Positions 23,901-31,522 are shown, counted from the stretch's first letter. The stretch: 33,047 nucleotides of DNA from JAQWQB01 sp047636995 (GCA_047636995.1 JBLIGQ010000028.1:1-33047), one strand, 5' to 3'. Made by a program: numbers and translations. Notes: generated by a model from the sequence alone, not told the origin.

Positions 23901-24669
23901 TTTACCTGTGAACTTAGACATTGCCGGTGATTTTATTGTGTGTGCTGGTGACACCGCTAGATTAACCATTATTAATGAACTTCCTGGATTCGAAATCTCT
24001 TGGGAACCTGCGAGTCTAATTTTGAACGGACAAGGAACCAATGAAGTACAAATACTCATTACAGAAGACACAATCATTTCTGTAACAGCCACTGATGGCG
24101 TAGATTGTAGTATTACCGAAGACTTTTTAGTAGAAGTGTCTGGACTAGATTTAAACGACATTGTAGCAACAGCTACCCCAACCCAAATTTCAGTTGATGA
24201 ATCAACAATCTTAAACGTTGAACCCTTTGGTTATGATTACCAATGGACCCCATCTGAAACGGTTGAATCTCCTAATGCTAGCAATACGTTAGCCTTCCCT
24301 ACCGAAACCACAACTTACTACGTAACCGTTGCTGACGGTGATTGCATCTATTCAGACAGTGTACGTGTGCAAGTCTTTGATTTTGTTTGCGGTCCGCCAA
24401 GCATCTACGTACCCAATGCTTTTACGCCAAATACTGACAACCTCAATGAACAGCTTTATGTAAGAGGAACATTCATTACAGAACTTTACTTCGTCATTTA
24501 TGACCGTTGGGGCGAAGTTATGTTCGAAACCACATTATTAAACCAAGGATGGGACGGCACCCACAAAGGAAAAGCAGTTGATCCTTTTGTCTATGTCTAT
24601 TACCTAGAGGCGGTGTGTGAAGATGGCCAAACCTACTTTGAAAAAGGTAACATAACGGTGATCAGATGA
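20926..24669 (+). CDS. giant secreted protein with beta-propeller, PKD and type B T9SS sorting domain
   Basis: 1247 residues from ATG 20926, which starts a canonical signal peptide (MRHLVFLLFFICSAASAWA); ATG 20881 would add 15 residues in front. Residues about 21-235 match the DUF7948 N-domain ('LIENKGQWPEQVV'). About 245-720 are SBBP-type beta-propeller repeats, each with a 'S/TYLGG..D' or 'STYIGGTGND' strand. A PKD domain ('FEWDFGDNTTSTLFNPIHVY') is at about 756-830, followed by Ig-like segments with 'CEGESIELG' and 'VCAGDTARLT' motifs. The end (about 1162-1247) is the gliding/CHU type B sorting domain ('VPNAFTPNTDNLNEQLYVRG' then 'YDRWGEVMFET', 'GWDGTHKGK'). It should be exported by the type IX system to the cell surface or beyond. 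It overlaps the PorP/SprF gene by 4 bp. Confidence 0.93.
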   Translation: MRHLVFLLFFICSAASAWAQSHYKLIENKGQWPEQVVSQVELESGFMFIEKNAFTYNFIDLSAVAAVHGTGTDVNALAGQTRIKGHVYKTRFEGANSDPKITFSDKQQTHFNYFLGNDPSKWQGNVPAFSAVKYGQMYPGIDLLVYSHEFSMKYDLLISPGANPNVVQVRYDGVESIIERNGRLIIQTSVNEVIEQAPIAWQVINGKKQHVACEYILEGDLVSFSFPNGYNSEYELVIDPELLFSTYSGSTADNFGYTATFDDEGYLYSGSSAFGSGYPVTVGAYQQTWAGGDGQGFLVGTDIALTKYDVSGTFRVYSTYLGGAHDELPHSLIVNSAGELIVMGTSSSPLFPTTEGAYSSSFNGGTNVSPSGVGVEYVNGSDIIVTKFTADGSALAASTFLGGSGNDGINTATQLKFNYADEFRGEVELDNEDNIIIVSCTYSTDFPTVQAIQGSIGGGLDGCVTKFSSDLSTIDYSTYIGGTGNDGVYAAAVDSNNDLYICGGTNSSNFPVEGNVYQVSNGGGDADGFIAKINQSDFTLPLSTYFGSAAYDQAYFVELNSDDQVFIYGQSMAANSTWIVNAAYGTPNSGMLVSKLDSELENIIWSTVFGTGSGEPNLSPTAFLVDVCGKIYLSGWGGTTNTSSNPDTDTVTGMETTNDAYQTATNGSDFYLMVLEDDASDIVYGSFFGGLTSAEHVDGGTSRFNRKGQIYQSVCAGCGSNDDFPIFPSDAVSPLNMSNNCNNGVFKFDFELPITVADFYAPPIGCINIPVQFQNSSSGGLNFEWDFGDNTTSTLFNPIHVYDEPGIYTVSLVASHPETCNGTDTLYREIEILEPQTTFLGDLDICEGESIELGPVPFNPSFEYLWSPEATLDDAELPEPTATPTDDTDYTLLIDNGACIDTIYQTVELNLLDLVAPEDLVLCEENIDVVLTATSTEPGVEWIWSSFPDFSDQLNDSTSDNDIIVNVNTETTFYVQVSIGECIRTEEVTISLLPVNLDIAGDFIVCAGDTARLTIINELPGFEISWEPASLILNGQGTNEVQILITEDTIISVTATDGVDCSITEDFLVEVSGLDLNDIVATATPTQISVDESTILNVEPFGYDYQWTPSETVESPNASNTLAFPTETTTYYVTVADGDCIYSDSVRVQVFDFVCGPPSIYVPNAFTPNTDNLNEQLYVRGTFITELYFVIYDRWGEVMFETTLLNQGWDGTHKGKAVDPFVYVYYLEAVCEDGQTYFEKGNITVIR

Positions 24670-25667
24670 AAAAGCTGCTGATCATTGTGCTTGTGCTTTG
24701 TTCTATGAGCGCGCTCACCCAAGACATTCACTTTTCACAGTTCAATGTGGCTCCCATGGTCTACAACCCGGCTTTAGCTGGTGGTTTTGATGGCGACATT
24801 AGGCTCATTGGCAATCAGAGAACGCAATGGAGATCAGTAACAACACCTTTTTCAACCATTGGTATTAGCGCAGATTTCAATCACAAAGCGCAACCTTTAA
24901 TGGGTTCTGCCATTTCAATTTACCAAGATCGTGCAGGAGATAGCAGGTTGAGTACGCTTGCTGTTAATGGGGCTTTTTCTTATGAATTGGCACGAAGTGA
25001 AGATGGCCTGCACGCATTTACCATTGGGGCTCAACTTGGTTTCACTCATAGAAAAATTGATTACTCAGACCTCAATTATGATTCCCAATGGAATGGGTTT
25101 CAATACAATGCTTCTGCCAGTTCTGGTGAACAATTCGCCAGAGAAACACGCACTTACCTCAATTTAAACCTCGGTGGAGCGTGGCACTATACTGTTGATA
25201 GACGCAACAAACTTGAAGGTGGAATAGCCCTATTTAATGCTACTGGTCCGAAACAAAGCTTTTTTGATGACCCATCAGTGAACCTAGACATGCGTCTTTC
25301 CATTTCTGGGTCTGGAATCTGGCAATTGAATGATGAATGGGACGCCATTGGAGGACTCCTTCTTTCTACCCAAGGAAAATTTGTTGAATTCATCCCCGGA
25401 GGTGGCGCCAGATACATCCTCAAAGATGAACGTGGCGCATTTCGAACTGTATTTGGGGGCATGTATTACAGAACCAAAGATGCAGGCTTTATCATGGGAG
25501 GGATAGACTATGACCAATGGCGCGTAGCCTTAAGTTATGACATCAACTTGAGCAATCTTCGTCCGGCAAGCAACGGACGCGGTGGTTTTGAGCTCTCAGT
25601 AGTTTATATCCTAACACGATTTGTTCCCCCTCCAGGACGAAAAAGAATTTGTCCAGAATACTTCTAG
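24666..25667 (+). CDS. PorP/SprF family type IX secretion membrane protein
   Basis: 333 residues with a signal peptide (about 1-18). It begins with the family hallmark 'DIHFSQFNVAPMVYNPALAG' and continues as an outer-membrane beta-barrel ('IGNQRTQWRSVTTPFSTIGI', 'GGAWHYTVDRRNKLEGGIAL', 'DYDQWRVALSYDINLSNLRP'), ending in 'FELSVVYILTRFVPP'. PorP/SprF proteins are needed for secretion or attachment of type B sorting-domain proteins, and the two genes are characteristically adjacent, as here. The start ATGA overlaps the stop of the upstream cargo gene. This specific copy most likely serves that cargo, rather than being the core gliding SprF. Confidence 0.93.
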   Translation: MKKLLIIVLVLCSMSALTQDIHFSQFNVAPMVYNPALAGGFDGDIRLIGNQRTQWRSVTTPFSTIGISADFNHKAQPLMGSAISIYQDRAGDSRLSTLAVNGAFSYELARSEDGLHAFTIGAQLGFTHRKIDYSDLNYDSQWNGFQYNASASSGEQFARETRTYLNLNLGGAWHYTVDRRNKLEGGIALFNATGPKQSFFDDPSVNLDMRLSISGSGIWQLNDEWDAIGGLLLSTQGKFVEFIPGGGARYILKDERGAFRTVFGGMYYRTKDAGFIMGGIDYDQWRVALSYDINLSNLRPASNGRGGFELSVVYILTRFVPPPGRKRICPEYF

Positions 25668-25695
25668 CTTCCTTTCATGCTTGCCGAACGTTTTC

Positions 25696-25703
25696 CATCT
25701 TTG
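25696..25703 (+). promoter_or_regulatory. -7-like box before small membrane protein gene
   Basis: CATCTTTG differs from TAnnTTTG only in the first base and ends 4 nt before ATG 25708, implying a leaderless transcript. Confidence 0.3.
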
Positions 25704-25707
25704 CAGT

Positions 25708-26052
25708 ATGAAAAATGAAACGGGAACTAACTGGTCATTGCTGCTCAAAATTGCACTTATCTCTCTTATCGTTTACAACCTCATCTTCATTTGGGGAAAA
25801 TTCTTAAATCCCTTTCTTACAGGTTTCATCACCCCTGTATTCAACGCAATCCAATCTTCGTTAATGGCATTTACCCTTTTCGAATTGATTGGGATCATCA
25901 GTATTTTCGTTGATTTGATGGGCCGCTGGGAAAAGCTAGGAGAAAATAAATCAATGCGGAAATTACGCACTGTTCTTGTTGCCGTTTTAATCATGGCATT
26001 CATCTTCAAAGGGTTCATCAATTACCTTGATTCAGCTTACCTAGACAGTTAA
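25708..26052 (+). CDS. small integral membrane protein
   Basis: 114 residues from ATG 25708; a longer frame begins at 25621 but would lie inside the PorP/SprF coding region, so the shorter start is preferred. It has three hydrophobic segments: 'LLLKIALISLIVYNLIFIW', about 40-70 ('FTLFELIGIISIFVDLMG') and 'TVLVAVLIMAFIFKGFINYL'. I do not recognise the family. Its stop TAA shares bases with the stop of the opposite-strand gene (TTAA, 26049-26052). The protein is probably polytopic in the inner membrane. Function unknown. Confidence 0.65.
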   Translation: MKNETGTNWSLLLKIALISLIVYNLIFIWGKFLNPFLTGFITPVFNAIQSSLMAFTLFELIGIISIFVDLMGRWEKLGENKSMRKLRTVLVAVLIMAFIFKGFINYLDSAYLDS

Positions 26053-26801
26053 TCTTCGTCTAAATGATATTGCTGATCTGATGGCGAAATGCTTCTGCCA
26101 AATCGCTTATAATCGACGTATTTCTTCTGAACGTACAAGATAAACTCATACTGCGTAAAACTTTTTAAACGTTGATCTCCTGGATCCATGAAGTCAATGA
26201 AAGCATCAAACTCATCGTCTTCAAGATCAAGAATTTCATACTCAACATACTTCGCGAAAAGCTCTTTCAACAAAGCGCGTCTAAGGTCATTGTTCGTGAG
26301 CTCTATAGCGAGTCGTTTAGAACGTTCTCTTTTTGAAAAAGCTTCATACAAGAAAGTAATAGGGCTTTGAATGGCATTCACCCCTGAGGTGCGGAAATCC
26401 TTTTCATTGAATCCAAGCGATTGAATGTCGTTATTGATTGACTCTAAATCTCTAGGAGCAATCACTTCCACCTCTGGAACGCTGATTCTAAGTTGCTTAA
26501 GCGTGATGTTAATCGTGTAGTGAGGCCTAGATAAGGTGTCAGCAAATGAAAACCTTTGAGAACTAAATCCTGTAGCGGCTACCTGCAGTTCATCAGATTG
26601 ACAGGCCTTAATCAAAAAAGACCCGTCAGGTTCACAAAACTGACCACTCCCTTTTGATCTATTCACCACCATAGCATCATACATCGGACGCCCATTTTCA
26701 TTGAGTACTTTCCCACTGATGTATACAGAGGTATCACAATCTTGAGCTGAAACAGAAATGACGCTTGCCAGCAATGAAAAAAGGAAGAATAAATGTTTCA
26801 T
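26049..26801 (-). CDS. secreted carboxypeptidase-regulatory-like domain protein
   Basis: 250 residues with a signal peptide (about 1-19, ending SVSA-Q). Residues about 25-105 form a carboxypeptidase-regulatory-like domain: 'VYISGKVLNENGRPMYDAMV' through 'PDGSFLIKACQSDELQVAA' and 'TGFSSQRFSF'. 'ISVPEVEVIAPRDLESINND' is the linker often seen just before the plug of TonB-dependent receptors, but no receptor follows. Residues about 120-250 are helical and charged ('FEKRERSKRLAIEL'-like, 'EYEILDLEDDEFDAFIDFM'). It belongs to a family of uncharacterised Bacteroidota proteins with this architecture. It is preceded 53 bp upstream by the DUF6265 gene on the same strand, so the two may form an operon. 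Confidence 0.8.
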   Translation of the reverse strand: MKHLFFLFSLLASVISVSAQDCDTSVYISGKVLNENGRPMYDAMVVNRSKGSGQFCEPDGSFLIKACQSDELQVAATGFSSQRFSFADTLSRPHYTINITLKQLRISVPEVEVIAPRDLESINNDIQSLGFNEKDFRTSGVNAIQSPITFLYEAFSKRERSKRLAIELTNNDLRRALLKELFAKYVEYEILDLEDDEFDAFIDFMDPGDQRLKSFTQYEFILYVQKKYVDYKRFGRSISPSDQQYHLDED

Positions 26802-26854
26802 AGGCTCATTTAAAACGAATGAGGTGCGAAAATGGTATCATAAAAATTGACAAT

Positions 26855-27340
26855 TCATTTCATTCTGATGAAAGAGAAGCGCTTTTCTCCAAATACGCCA
26901 TTCTCCATCTCGTCAATAAAAATGCGCATGTCCAAGTGCGATATCATTTTATAGCTAATCGTTTTTAGGTTATCAGGAGTTGGATTCTCAAATGTCACTT
27001 GGTCATTCGTCACTGATTTCAATTCAAATAGAACGCTATTGTTGTTTTTCGCTCCAGCAAGTCCAACAGAAAAAGTAGGCTCATCTTTTCTGAAATCGAT
27101 GAACATCCGCTCAATGAAAACCGTATCCTGCTCATAGAGCACATATCCTGTGCCTTGAAGCAATCCCTCATCGGCTAAAACCCAGCGTTCGTAACGCTGA
27201 CTTTTTTGATCAACGTCACTCCACTTCCCAATCAATTTGGTGAAATCAAATGCATAACTCTCATTAATTACATCAGAACTCGGACCAGTGCATCCCAGCA
27301 AAAAAATCAGACTGCCAATGAGAAAAGTAAATCTAAACAT
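26855..27340 (-). CDS. DUF6265-like lipoprotein
   Basis: 161 residues from ATG 27340, with a lipobox 'LIFLLGC' (Cys17). The body resembles DUF6265, a lipocalin-like small beta-barrel: 'LIGKWSDVDQKSQRYERWVL', 'GLLQGTGYVLYEQDTVFIER', 'NNNSVLFELKSVTNDQVTFE' and the final 'GEKRFSFIRMK'. No ligand or activity is known. A TTG two codons upstream in the same frame coincides with the end of a -7-like box, so the ATG is taken as the start. Its partner gene downstream is a regulatory-like-domain protein. Confidence 0.75.
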   Translation of the reverse strand: MFRFTFLIGSLIFLLGCTGPSSDVINESYAFDFTKLIGKWSDVDQKSQRYERWVLADEGLLQGTGYVLYEQDTVFIERMFIDFRKDEPTFSVGLAGAKNNNSVLFELKSVTNDQVTFENPTPDNLKTISYKMISHLDMRIFIDEMENGVFGEKRFSFIRMK

Positions 27341-27343
27341 GCT

Positions 27344-27351
27344 CAAAAATA
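27344..27351 (-). promoter_or_regulatory. -7 box (TATTTTTG) before DUF6265 lipoprotein gene
   Basis: On the minus strand TATTTTTG fits TAnnTTTG exactly and ends 3 nt before the ATG (27340). The expected transcription start is at or just inside the start codon, so the mRNA would be leaderless. No -33 TTG at the normal distance; a TTG is 25 nt upstream. Confidence 0.4.
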
Positions 27352-27440
27352 AGAATCATTCGCTTCTCAGCACTATCAAAAAGAAATAGGTAACGAAAAT
27401 CATGCTTTCAACGTATTCAAAAGGACCTTGCTACACAACG

Positions 27441-28004
27441 ATGCGTAAAATCCTGATTCTACTGGTAGGAATTTCTACCTTCATAGTTCTGTTCCTCTAT
27501 TCGAACAATTCCAGTTCAGAGAACACAACTCCATTTGCTAAAAAAATACTCGCCATTCAATTGATGCCCAATTGGGAAGGCGCCGTTACTTTTGCCATTG
27601 CTACTGAAATGAATGGCGAAATCAAGAGCCTAAAACATGTTTCTAAAAGACAGTTCATTCTCATTGGCTCTGGCAAAATGAAGCATGCTGCCAATCCTGA
27701 ACAGCGTAATTTCTTTGCTGAAAATGGCATTCCGAATTGTGATGTATTTTATGATAAAACACGGCGCATCCATGAATTTCAATGTGATCCCGTTGCCAAT
27801 TTGTGGAAATTGCGCCTGAAGAGCGCACGAAATGACCCCAAACAAAAAGGGTGGGCAAGATTGTATTCGGTTCCAGACAAGGCCCAGATTGCATTGCTCA
27901 GCAGCTTTGGTATTTCTCGCTTGAATGATTTTATCTTCGATCAAGATGTCTTCAACTTACTCAAAGCTGTGAATGATCCAGCATGGGTCAATCAATACAA
28001 ATAG
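27441..28004 (+). CDS. hypothetical membrane-anchored protein
   Basis: 187 residues from ATG 27441, chosen because the segment 'MRKILILLVGISTFIVLFLY' reads as a signal anchor right at the start; ATG 27402 would add 13 residues. The soluble part (from about 24) has 'KKILAIQLMPNWEGAVTFAI', 'GKMKHAANPEQRNFFAENGI' and 'CDVFYDKTRRIHEFQCDPVA'. I recognise no family. It is divergent from the DUF6265 gene and ends 24 bp before meaB. A relationship to meaB is not indicated. Confidence 0.6.
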   Translation: MRKILILLVGISTFIVLFLYSNNSSSENTTPFAKKILAIQLMPNWEGAVTFAIATEMNGEIKSLKHVSKRQFILIGSGKMKHAANPEQRNFFAENGIPNCDVFYDKTRRIHEFQCDPVANLWKLRLKSARNDPKQKGWARLYSVPDKAQIALLSSFGISRLNDFIFDQDVFNLLKAVNDPAWVNQYK

Positions 28005-28028
28005 AATTCCTATGTACCTTGCGCTCCA

Positions 28029-29069
28029 ATGAGCACTGATCCAAATTCTTCTGAAGAAAAAGCCATTCAACGAATAAAAGCAAAACGTCTTGCCAACCAA
28101 GACCCTGCTTTGCTCTTTAAACAGCTGGTTGAAGGAAACAGAGATGCCCTTGCTCGGGGGATTACCTGGGTAGAAAGCACGCTTGCTTCTGACCAACTTC
28201 TTGCTGAAGAACTTCTCAAACTTATCTTGCCCTATGCAGGGAAATCTAAACGCATAGGCATCACAGGTGTTCCAGGTGTTGGAAAAAGTACGTTCATTGA
28301 ACAGTTCGGACAACTACTTATTTCACACGGACACAAAGTTGCTGTTTTGGCCATTGACCCTAGCAGCCAGCGTTCACACGGAAGTATTTTGGGTGATAAA
28401 ACACGAATGGACCTCCTATCTCGAAGCGAACTTGCTTTTGTGCGTCCTTCACCTGCATCTGATACACTTGGCGGAGTTGCCAGGGCCACCAGAGAAAGTA
28501 TTTTGCTTTGTGAGGCCGCGGGTTTTGACATCATTATCATTGAAACCGTTGGGGTTGGCCAATCTGAAACCTCCGTGCACGGCATGGTAGATTTCTTTCT
28601 ATTGCTCATGCTGGCCGGTGCTGGAGATGAACTACAAGGCATCAAGCGGGGCATCATGGAAATGGCTGATTACATTCTCATCACCAAGGCTGACGCCGAA
28701 AACCAGAAACCAGCCATCCAAGCGCAAAGACAGTATAAAGCAGCATTGCACCTCTTTCCTCCTTCAGAAAAAGCATGGTATCCCGCAGTAGAACTTTGTA
28801 GCGCATTGGAAAACACAGGAATTGACGCATTCATTGAGCGAATGAATACCTATTTCGAATCTATGAAGTCTGCGGGGTGGATTGCGAAGAATCGCACTGA
28901 GCAAGATGTAAACTGGTTTTATGACGCCCTCCGCTATGAGGTTCTACAAGCTTTCAGACGAGACCCTGAACTACATGAAAAACTAAAATCCCTTGAAAAA
29001 CAAGTGATTAACAAGACCATTTCGCCCTTCGCCGCAGCATCAAGCCTGGCAAATGATAAATTCGAATGA
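28029..29069 (+). CDS. meaB: methylmalonyl-CoA mutase-associated GTPase MeaB
   Basis: 346 residues, a full-length SIMIBI-class G3E GTPase. Walker A is 'GITGVPGVGKST' (about 78-88). 'HGSILGDKTRMDLLSRS' and 'FVRPSPASDTLGGVARATRE' are MeaB-specific, 'IIIIETVGVGQSE' is the G3 region, and TKAD (219-222) is the guanine-binding motif. MeaB gates B12 loading and protects methylmalonyl-CoA mutase. No mutase subunit is in the window, so it lies elsewhere. A -7-like TACCTTGC at 28015-28022 sits 6 nt before the ATG. The gene converges on hisS with a one-base gap between stops. Confidence 0.95.
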   Translation: MSTDPNSSEEKAIQRIKAKRLANQDPALLFKQLVEGNRDALARGITWVESTLASDQLLAEELLKLILPYAGKSKRIGITGVPGVGKSTFIEQFGQLLISHGHKVAVLAIDPSSQRSHGSILGDKTRMDLLSRSELAFVRPSPASDTLGGVARATRESILLCEAAGFDIIIIETVGVGQSETSVHGMVDFFLLLMLAGAGDELQGIKRGIMEMADYILITKADAENQKPAIQAQRQYKAALHLFPPSEKAWYPAVELCSALENTGIDAFIERMNTYFESMKSAGWIAKNRTEQDVNWFYDALRYEVLQAFRRDPELHEKLKSLEKQVINKTISPFAAASSLANDKFE

Positions 29070-29070
29070 T

Positions 29071-30435
29071 TTAGCTCAATTGTGCCACCAACGCTTCGAA
29101 GGTTACCTTCTTTTGCTCTCCTGACGTCATATCTTTGAAGGTGATTAGGTTTGAACTCATTTCGTCTTCCCCTATCAATGCCACAAAAGGAATGGCCTTG
29201 TCATTGGCATACTTCATCTGCTTTTGCATTTTCGCGCTTTCAGCATAGACTTCAGTTCGAATTCCCGCAACCCGCAAGCGATCTGCCAGTTTCATACAGA
29301 ACTTCTCTTCTTTTAGGCCGAAGTTGACGAACAATAGTTGTGTGCTCACTCCCGCCTTCTCTGGAAATAGTTTGAAATGCTCAAGTACATCATAGATTCG
29401 GTCTGCACCAAATGAGATGCCCACACCGCTCATGTTCTTCAGTCCGAAAATGCCCGTAAGATCATCGTACCTTCCTCCTCCACAAATGCTTCCAACGGGA
29501 GATTCCGGAACCTTCACCTCAAAAATGGCACCAGTATAATAATTCAATCCGCGTGCTAAAGTTGGATCCAGCACCAAGGTTCCGTTTTTCAACCCCAATT
29601 CTGCAACGTAGTCAACAACATAATGCAACTCTTCAACCCCTTTTGTTCCAATTTCTGAAGCAGACAAGTGCTTTCCAAGTTGCTCTAGCACCTCCAAAGG
29701 TCCTCCACTCATACCAAAAAGAGGTTCTAGCTTTTCAATTTGCTCAGCGGTAATTCCCCGCTGAATGAGCTCCTCTTGTACCTTTTCTCTTCCAATCTTA
29801 TCTAACTTATCTATGGCAACCGTAAGATCTGTCAGCTTGTCTTCTATACCAGCCACTTCTGCAATTCCCGCAAGCACTTTGCGGTTGTTCATGACAATGT
29901 TAAAAGCAGGCAAATTCAGCTTCGTTAGTGCCTCATCAAAAATGCGCACGAATTCTACTTCATAAAGCAAGCTGTTGGAACCAACAACATCTGCATCACA
30001 CTGGAAAAACTCCTGGTAACGCCCCTTTCCCGGACGATCTCCTCTCCAAACAGGTTGGATCTGGAACCGTTTAAACGGAAACGGAATGGCATGTTGATTC
30101 ATGACAACAAATCGGGCAAAAGGCACGGTCAAATCATAACGAAGCGCTTTCTTACTGATAGAGAAAGACAACTTCTTGCTGTCTTTCTCAGCTAAAGCTG
30201 CAGCGTCTGCTTTTGATAAAAAATCGCCGTTGTTCAAGATTTTGAAAATCAACTGATCTCCTTCTTCCCCATATTTACCTGTGAGGGTAGCCAAATTCTC
30301 CATAGCAGGAGTTTCAATGGGCTCAAAGCCATAGTGCTCAAAAACCGATTGAATGGTAGAAAAAATCCAGTTACGTCGAACCATCTCTTTGGGTCCGAAA
30401 TCTCTTGTTCCTTTTGGAATTGATGGTTTGCTCAT
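29071..30435 (-). CDS. hisS: histidine-tRNA ligase
   Basis: 454 residues from ATG 30435. A longer frame from TTG 30465 would begin inside the apparent -7 box, and the family N-terminus is 'MSKPSIPKGTRDFGP'. Class II synthetase motifs are intact: 'TPAMENLATLTGKYGEEGDQ', 'YDLTVPFARFVV', motif 2 'QIQPVWRGDRPGKGRYQEFF', histidine A 'ARGLNYYTGAIFEV' and 'CGGGRYDDL'. The C-terminal domain (about 355-454) is the anticodon-binding alpha/beta module. The enzyme charges tRNA-His with histidine in the cytosol. It is a single housekeeping gene, converging with meaB. Confidence 0.97.
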   Translation of the reverse strand: MSKPSIPKGTRDFGPKEMVRRNWIFSTIQSVFEHYGFEPIETPAMENLATLTGKYGEEGDQLIFKILNNGDFLSKADAAALAEKDSKKLSFSISKKALRYDLTVPFARFVVMNQHAIPFPFKRFQIQPVWRGDRPGKGRYQEFFQCDADVVGSNSLLYEVEFVRIFDEALTKLNLPAFNIVMNNRKVLAGIAEVAGIEDKLTDLTVAIDKLDKIGREKVQEELIQRGITAEQIEKLEPLFGMSGGPLEVLEQLGKHLSASEIGTKGVEELHYVVDYVAELGLKNGTLVLDPTLARGLNYYTGAIFEVKVPESPVGSICGGGRYDDLTGIFGLKNMSGVGISFGADRIYDVLEHFKLFPEKAGVSTQLLFVNFGLKEEKFCMKLADRLRVAGIRTEVYAESAKMQKQMKYANDKAIPFVALIGEDEMSSNLITFKDMTSGEQKKVTFEALVAQLS

Positions 30436-30452
30436 GCCTTGAAATTGCCTTG

Positions 30453-30460
30453 CAAAAGTA
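30453..30460 (-). promoter_or_regulatory. -7 box (TACTTTTG) of hisS
   Basis: On the minus strand TACTTTTG fits TAnnTTTG exactly and ends 17 nt before ATG 30435, giving an expected leader of about 10 nt. It rules out the TTG start at 30465. No -33 TTG stands at the usual spacing. Confidence 0.5.
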
Positions 30461-30482
30461 ACCAATCGAATTAGGAATGGTT

Positions 30483-30563
30483 CTACTTTTTCTTCAGATT
30501 CCTTCTGTAATTTATAAAAGCCACGACTATTAAAGCCGACATAGCAATCCAGATGTACCGCAT
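30483..30563 (-). CDS. 26-residue single-span membrane peptide
   Basis: ATG at 30563 and TAG at 30483. The product starts MRY, has a hydrophobic span 'IWIAMSALIVVAFI', and ends in a strongly basic tail NYRRNLKKK. That charge distribution suggests the C-terminus faces the cytosol. The frame fills most of the gap between hisS and the divergent WD40 gene and stops 22 bp before the hisS -7 box. Such peptides are easily missed by gene finders. Chance cannot be excluded at this length. Confidence 0.45.
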   Translation of the reverse strand: MRYIWIAMSALIVVAFINYRRNLKKK

Positions 30564-30586
30564 GCTGTTTTTTTAGATTGGCTCCG

Positions 30587-30594
30587 TACCTTTA
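30587..30594 (+). promoter_or_regulatory. -7-like box before WD40 gene
   Basis: TACCTTTA matches TAnnTTTG except the last base and ends 4 nt before the GTG start at 30599, again implying a leaderless transcript. Confidence 0.35.
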
Positions 30595-30598
30595 GAGC

Positions 30599-31522
30599 GT
30601 GGTAAAGATCGATAAAATACAAGAATTACGCGGACATTCAGGTCCTATTTACGCATTATTAGAAGGGCGAAAGGCAGGATTTGTGCTTACAGCCAGCGGT
30701 GACCGCTTTATTGCAGAATGGAATTTGACCGGTTTGAATGAAAACAAAGAAGCCGAACCCAGCAAGTTTTCAATCCAATTAGAACAACCCTGTTTTAGCA
30801 CATTGTACCTTGAGGAAGAAGGATTCTTACTCGCGGGGAATTCAGAAGGTGGGATTCATGTGATAGACCTCAGTGAAGGGAAGGAAGCAAGACTCCTGAA
30901 AGTGCATGAAAAGGGTGTTTTCGCATTTTGCCATATTCCTGAAGAGAATATGATCATTGCAGGCGGAGGAAACGGTTTTTTGAGTGCTTGGGAAATTGGA
31001 ACCTGGAAACTACTCAGGCATTTTCAGATTTCCAGTTCCAAAGTAAGGTCATTGCTCTACACTGATAACCAGCTTTTTGTAGGTTCTGGAGACGGTTTCC
31101 TTCGCGTTTTTGACTTGCCTTGGCTCAACGAGACTCATACCATATCTGGCCATGAAGGTGGTATATATAGCTTCGCGAAGCACCCAGATAAACCCATCTT
31201 GATCAGCGGTGGAAAAGATGCCTTCCTTCGCTTCTGGAAAACGGATACGCTGGAACGCATTCGCGAAATTCCTGCCCATAACTTCGGAATCTATTCAATT
31301 GTTTTCGCACCAGATGGAAAACATGCAGCAACGGCCAGCAGAGACAAAACAATTAAAATTTGGGATGCGCAAACTTTTGATTCTCCAATGCGAATTGAAC
31401 GTCCAGAATTCTCTGCTCACACCCATAGCGTGAACACCCTTGTCTGGCTCAAAGAACCCAATTTACTCGTCTCTGCTGGAGATGACAGAAGACTCAATAT
31501 TTGGAAAATAACGAACGTCTGA
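30599..31522 (+). CDS. WD40 repeat protein
   Basis: 307 residues, GTG start. About seven blades can be traced, several with clear GH...WD features: 'ELRGHSGPIYALLEG', 'SGDRFIAEWNL', 'ISGHEGGIYSFAKHPDKPIL' with 'GGKDAFLRFWKT', 'AHNFGIYSIVFAPDGKHAAT' with 'SRDKTIKIWDA', and 'AHTHSVNTLVWLKEPNLLVS' with 'AGDDRRLNIWKI'. Seven blades in about 300 residues is the size of one closed beta-propeller, so it is probably a whole domain with nothing attached. There is no signal peptide, so it acts in the cytosol, probably as a protein-interaction platform. The partner is not evident from neighbours. Confidence 0.9.
   Translation: MVKIDKIQELRGHSGPIYALLEGRKAGFVLTASGDRFIAEWNLTGLNENKEAEPSKFSIQLEQPCFSTLYLEEEGFLLAGNSEGGIHVIDLSEGKEARLLKVHEKGVFAFCHIPEENMIIAGGGNGFLSAWEIGTWKLLRHFQISSSKVRSLLYTDNQLFVGSGDGFLRVFDLPWLNETHTISGHEGGIYSFAKHPDKPILISGGKDAFLRFWKTDTLERIREIPAHNFGIYSIVFAPDGKHAATASRDKTIKIWDAQTFDSPMRIERPEFSAHTHSVNTLVWLKEPNLLVSAGDDRRLNIWKITNV

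Noticed and set aside
30436..30465. Extension of HisS from TTG 30465
   Set aside because: It overlaps the TACTTTTG -7 box and lies before the conserved N-terminus of the family.
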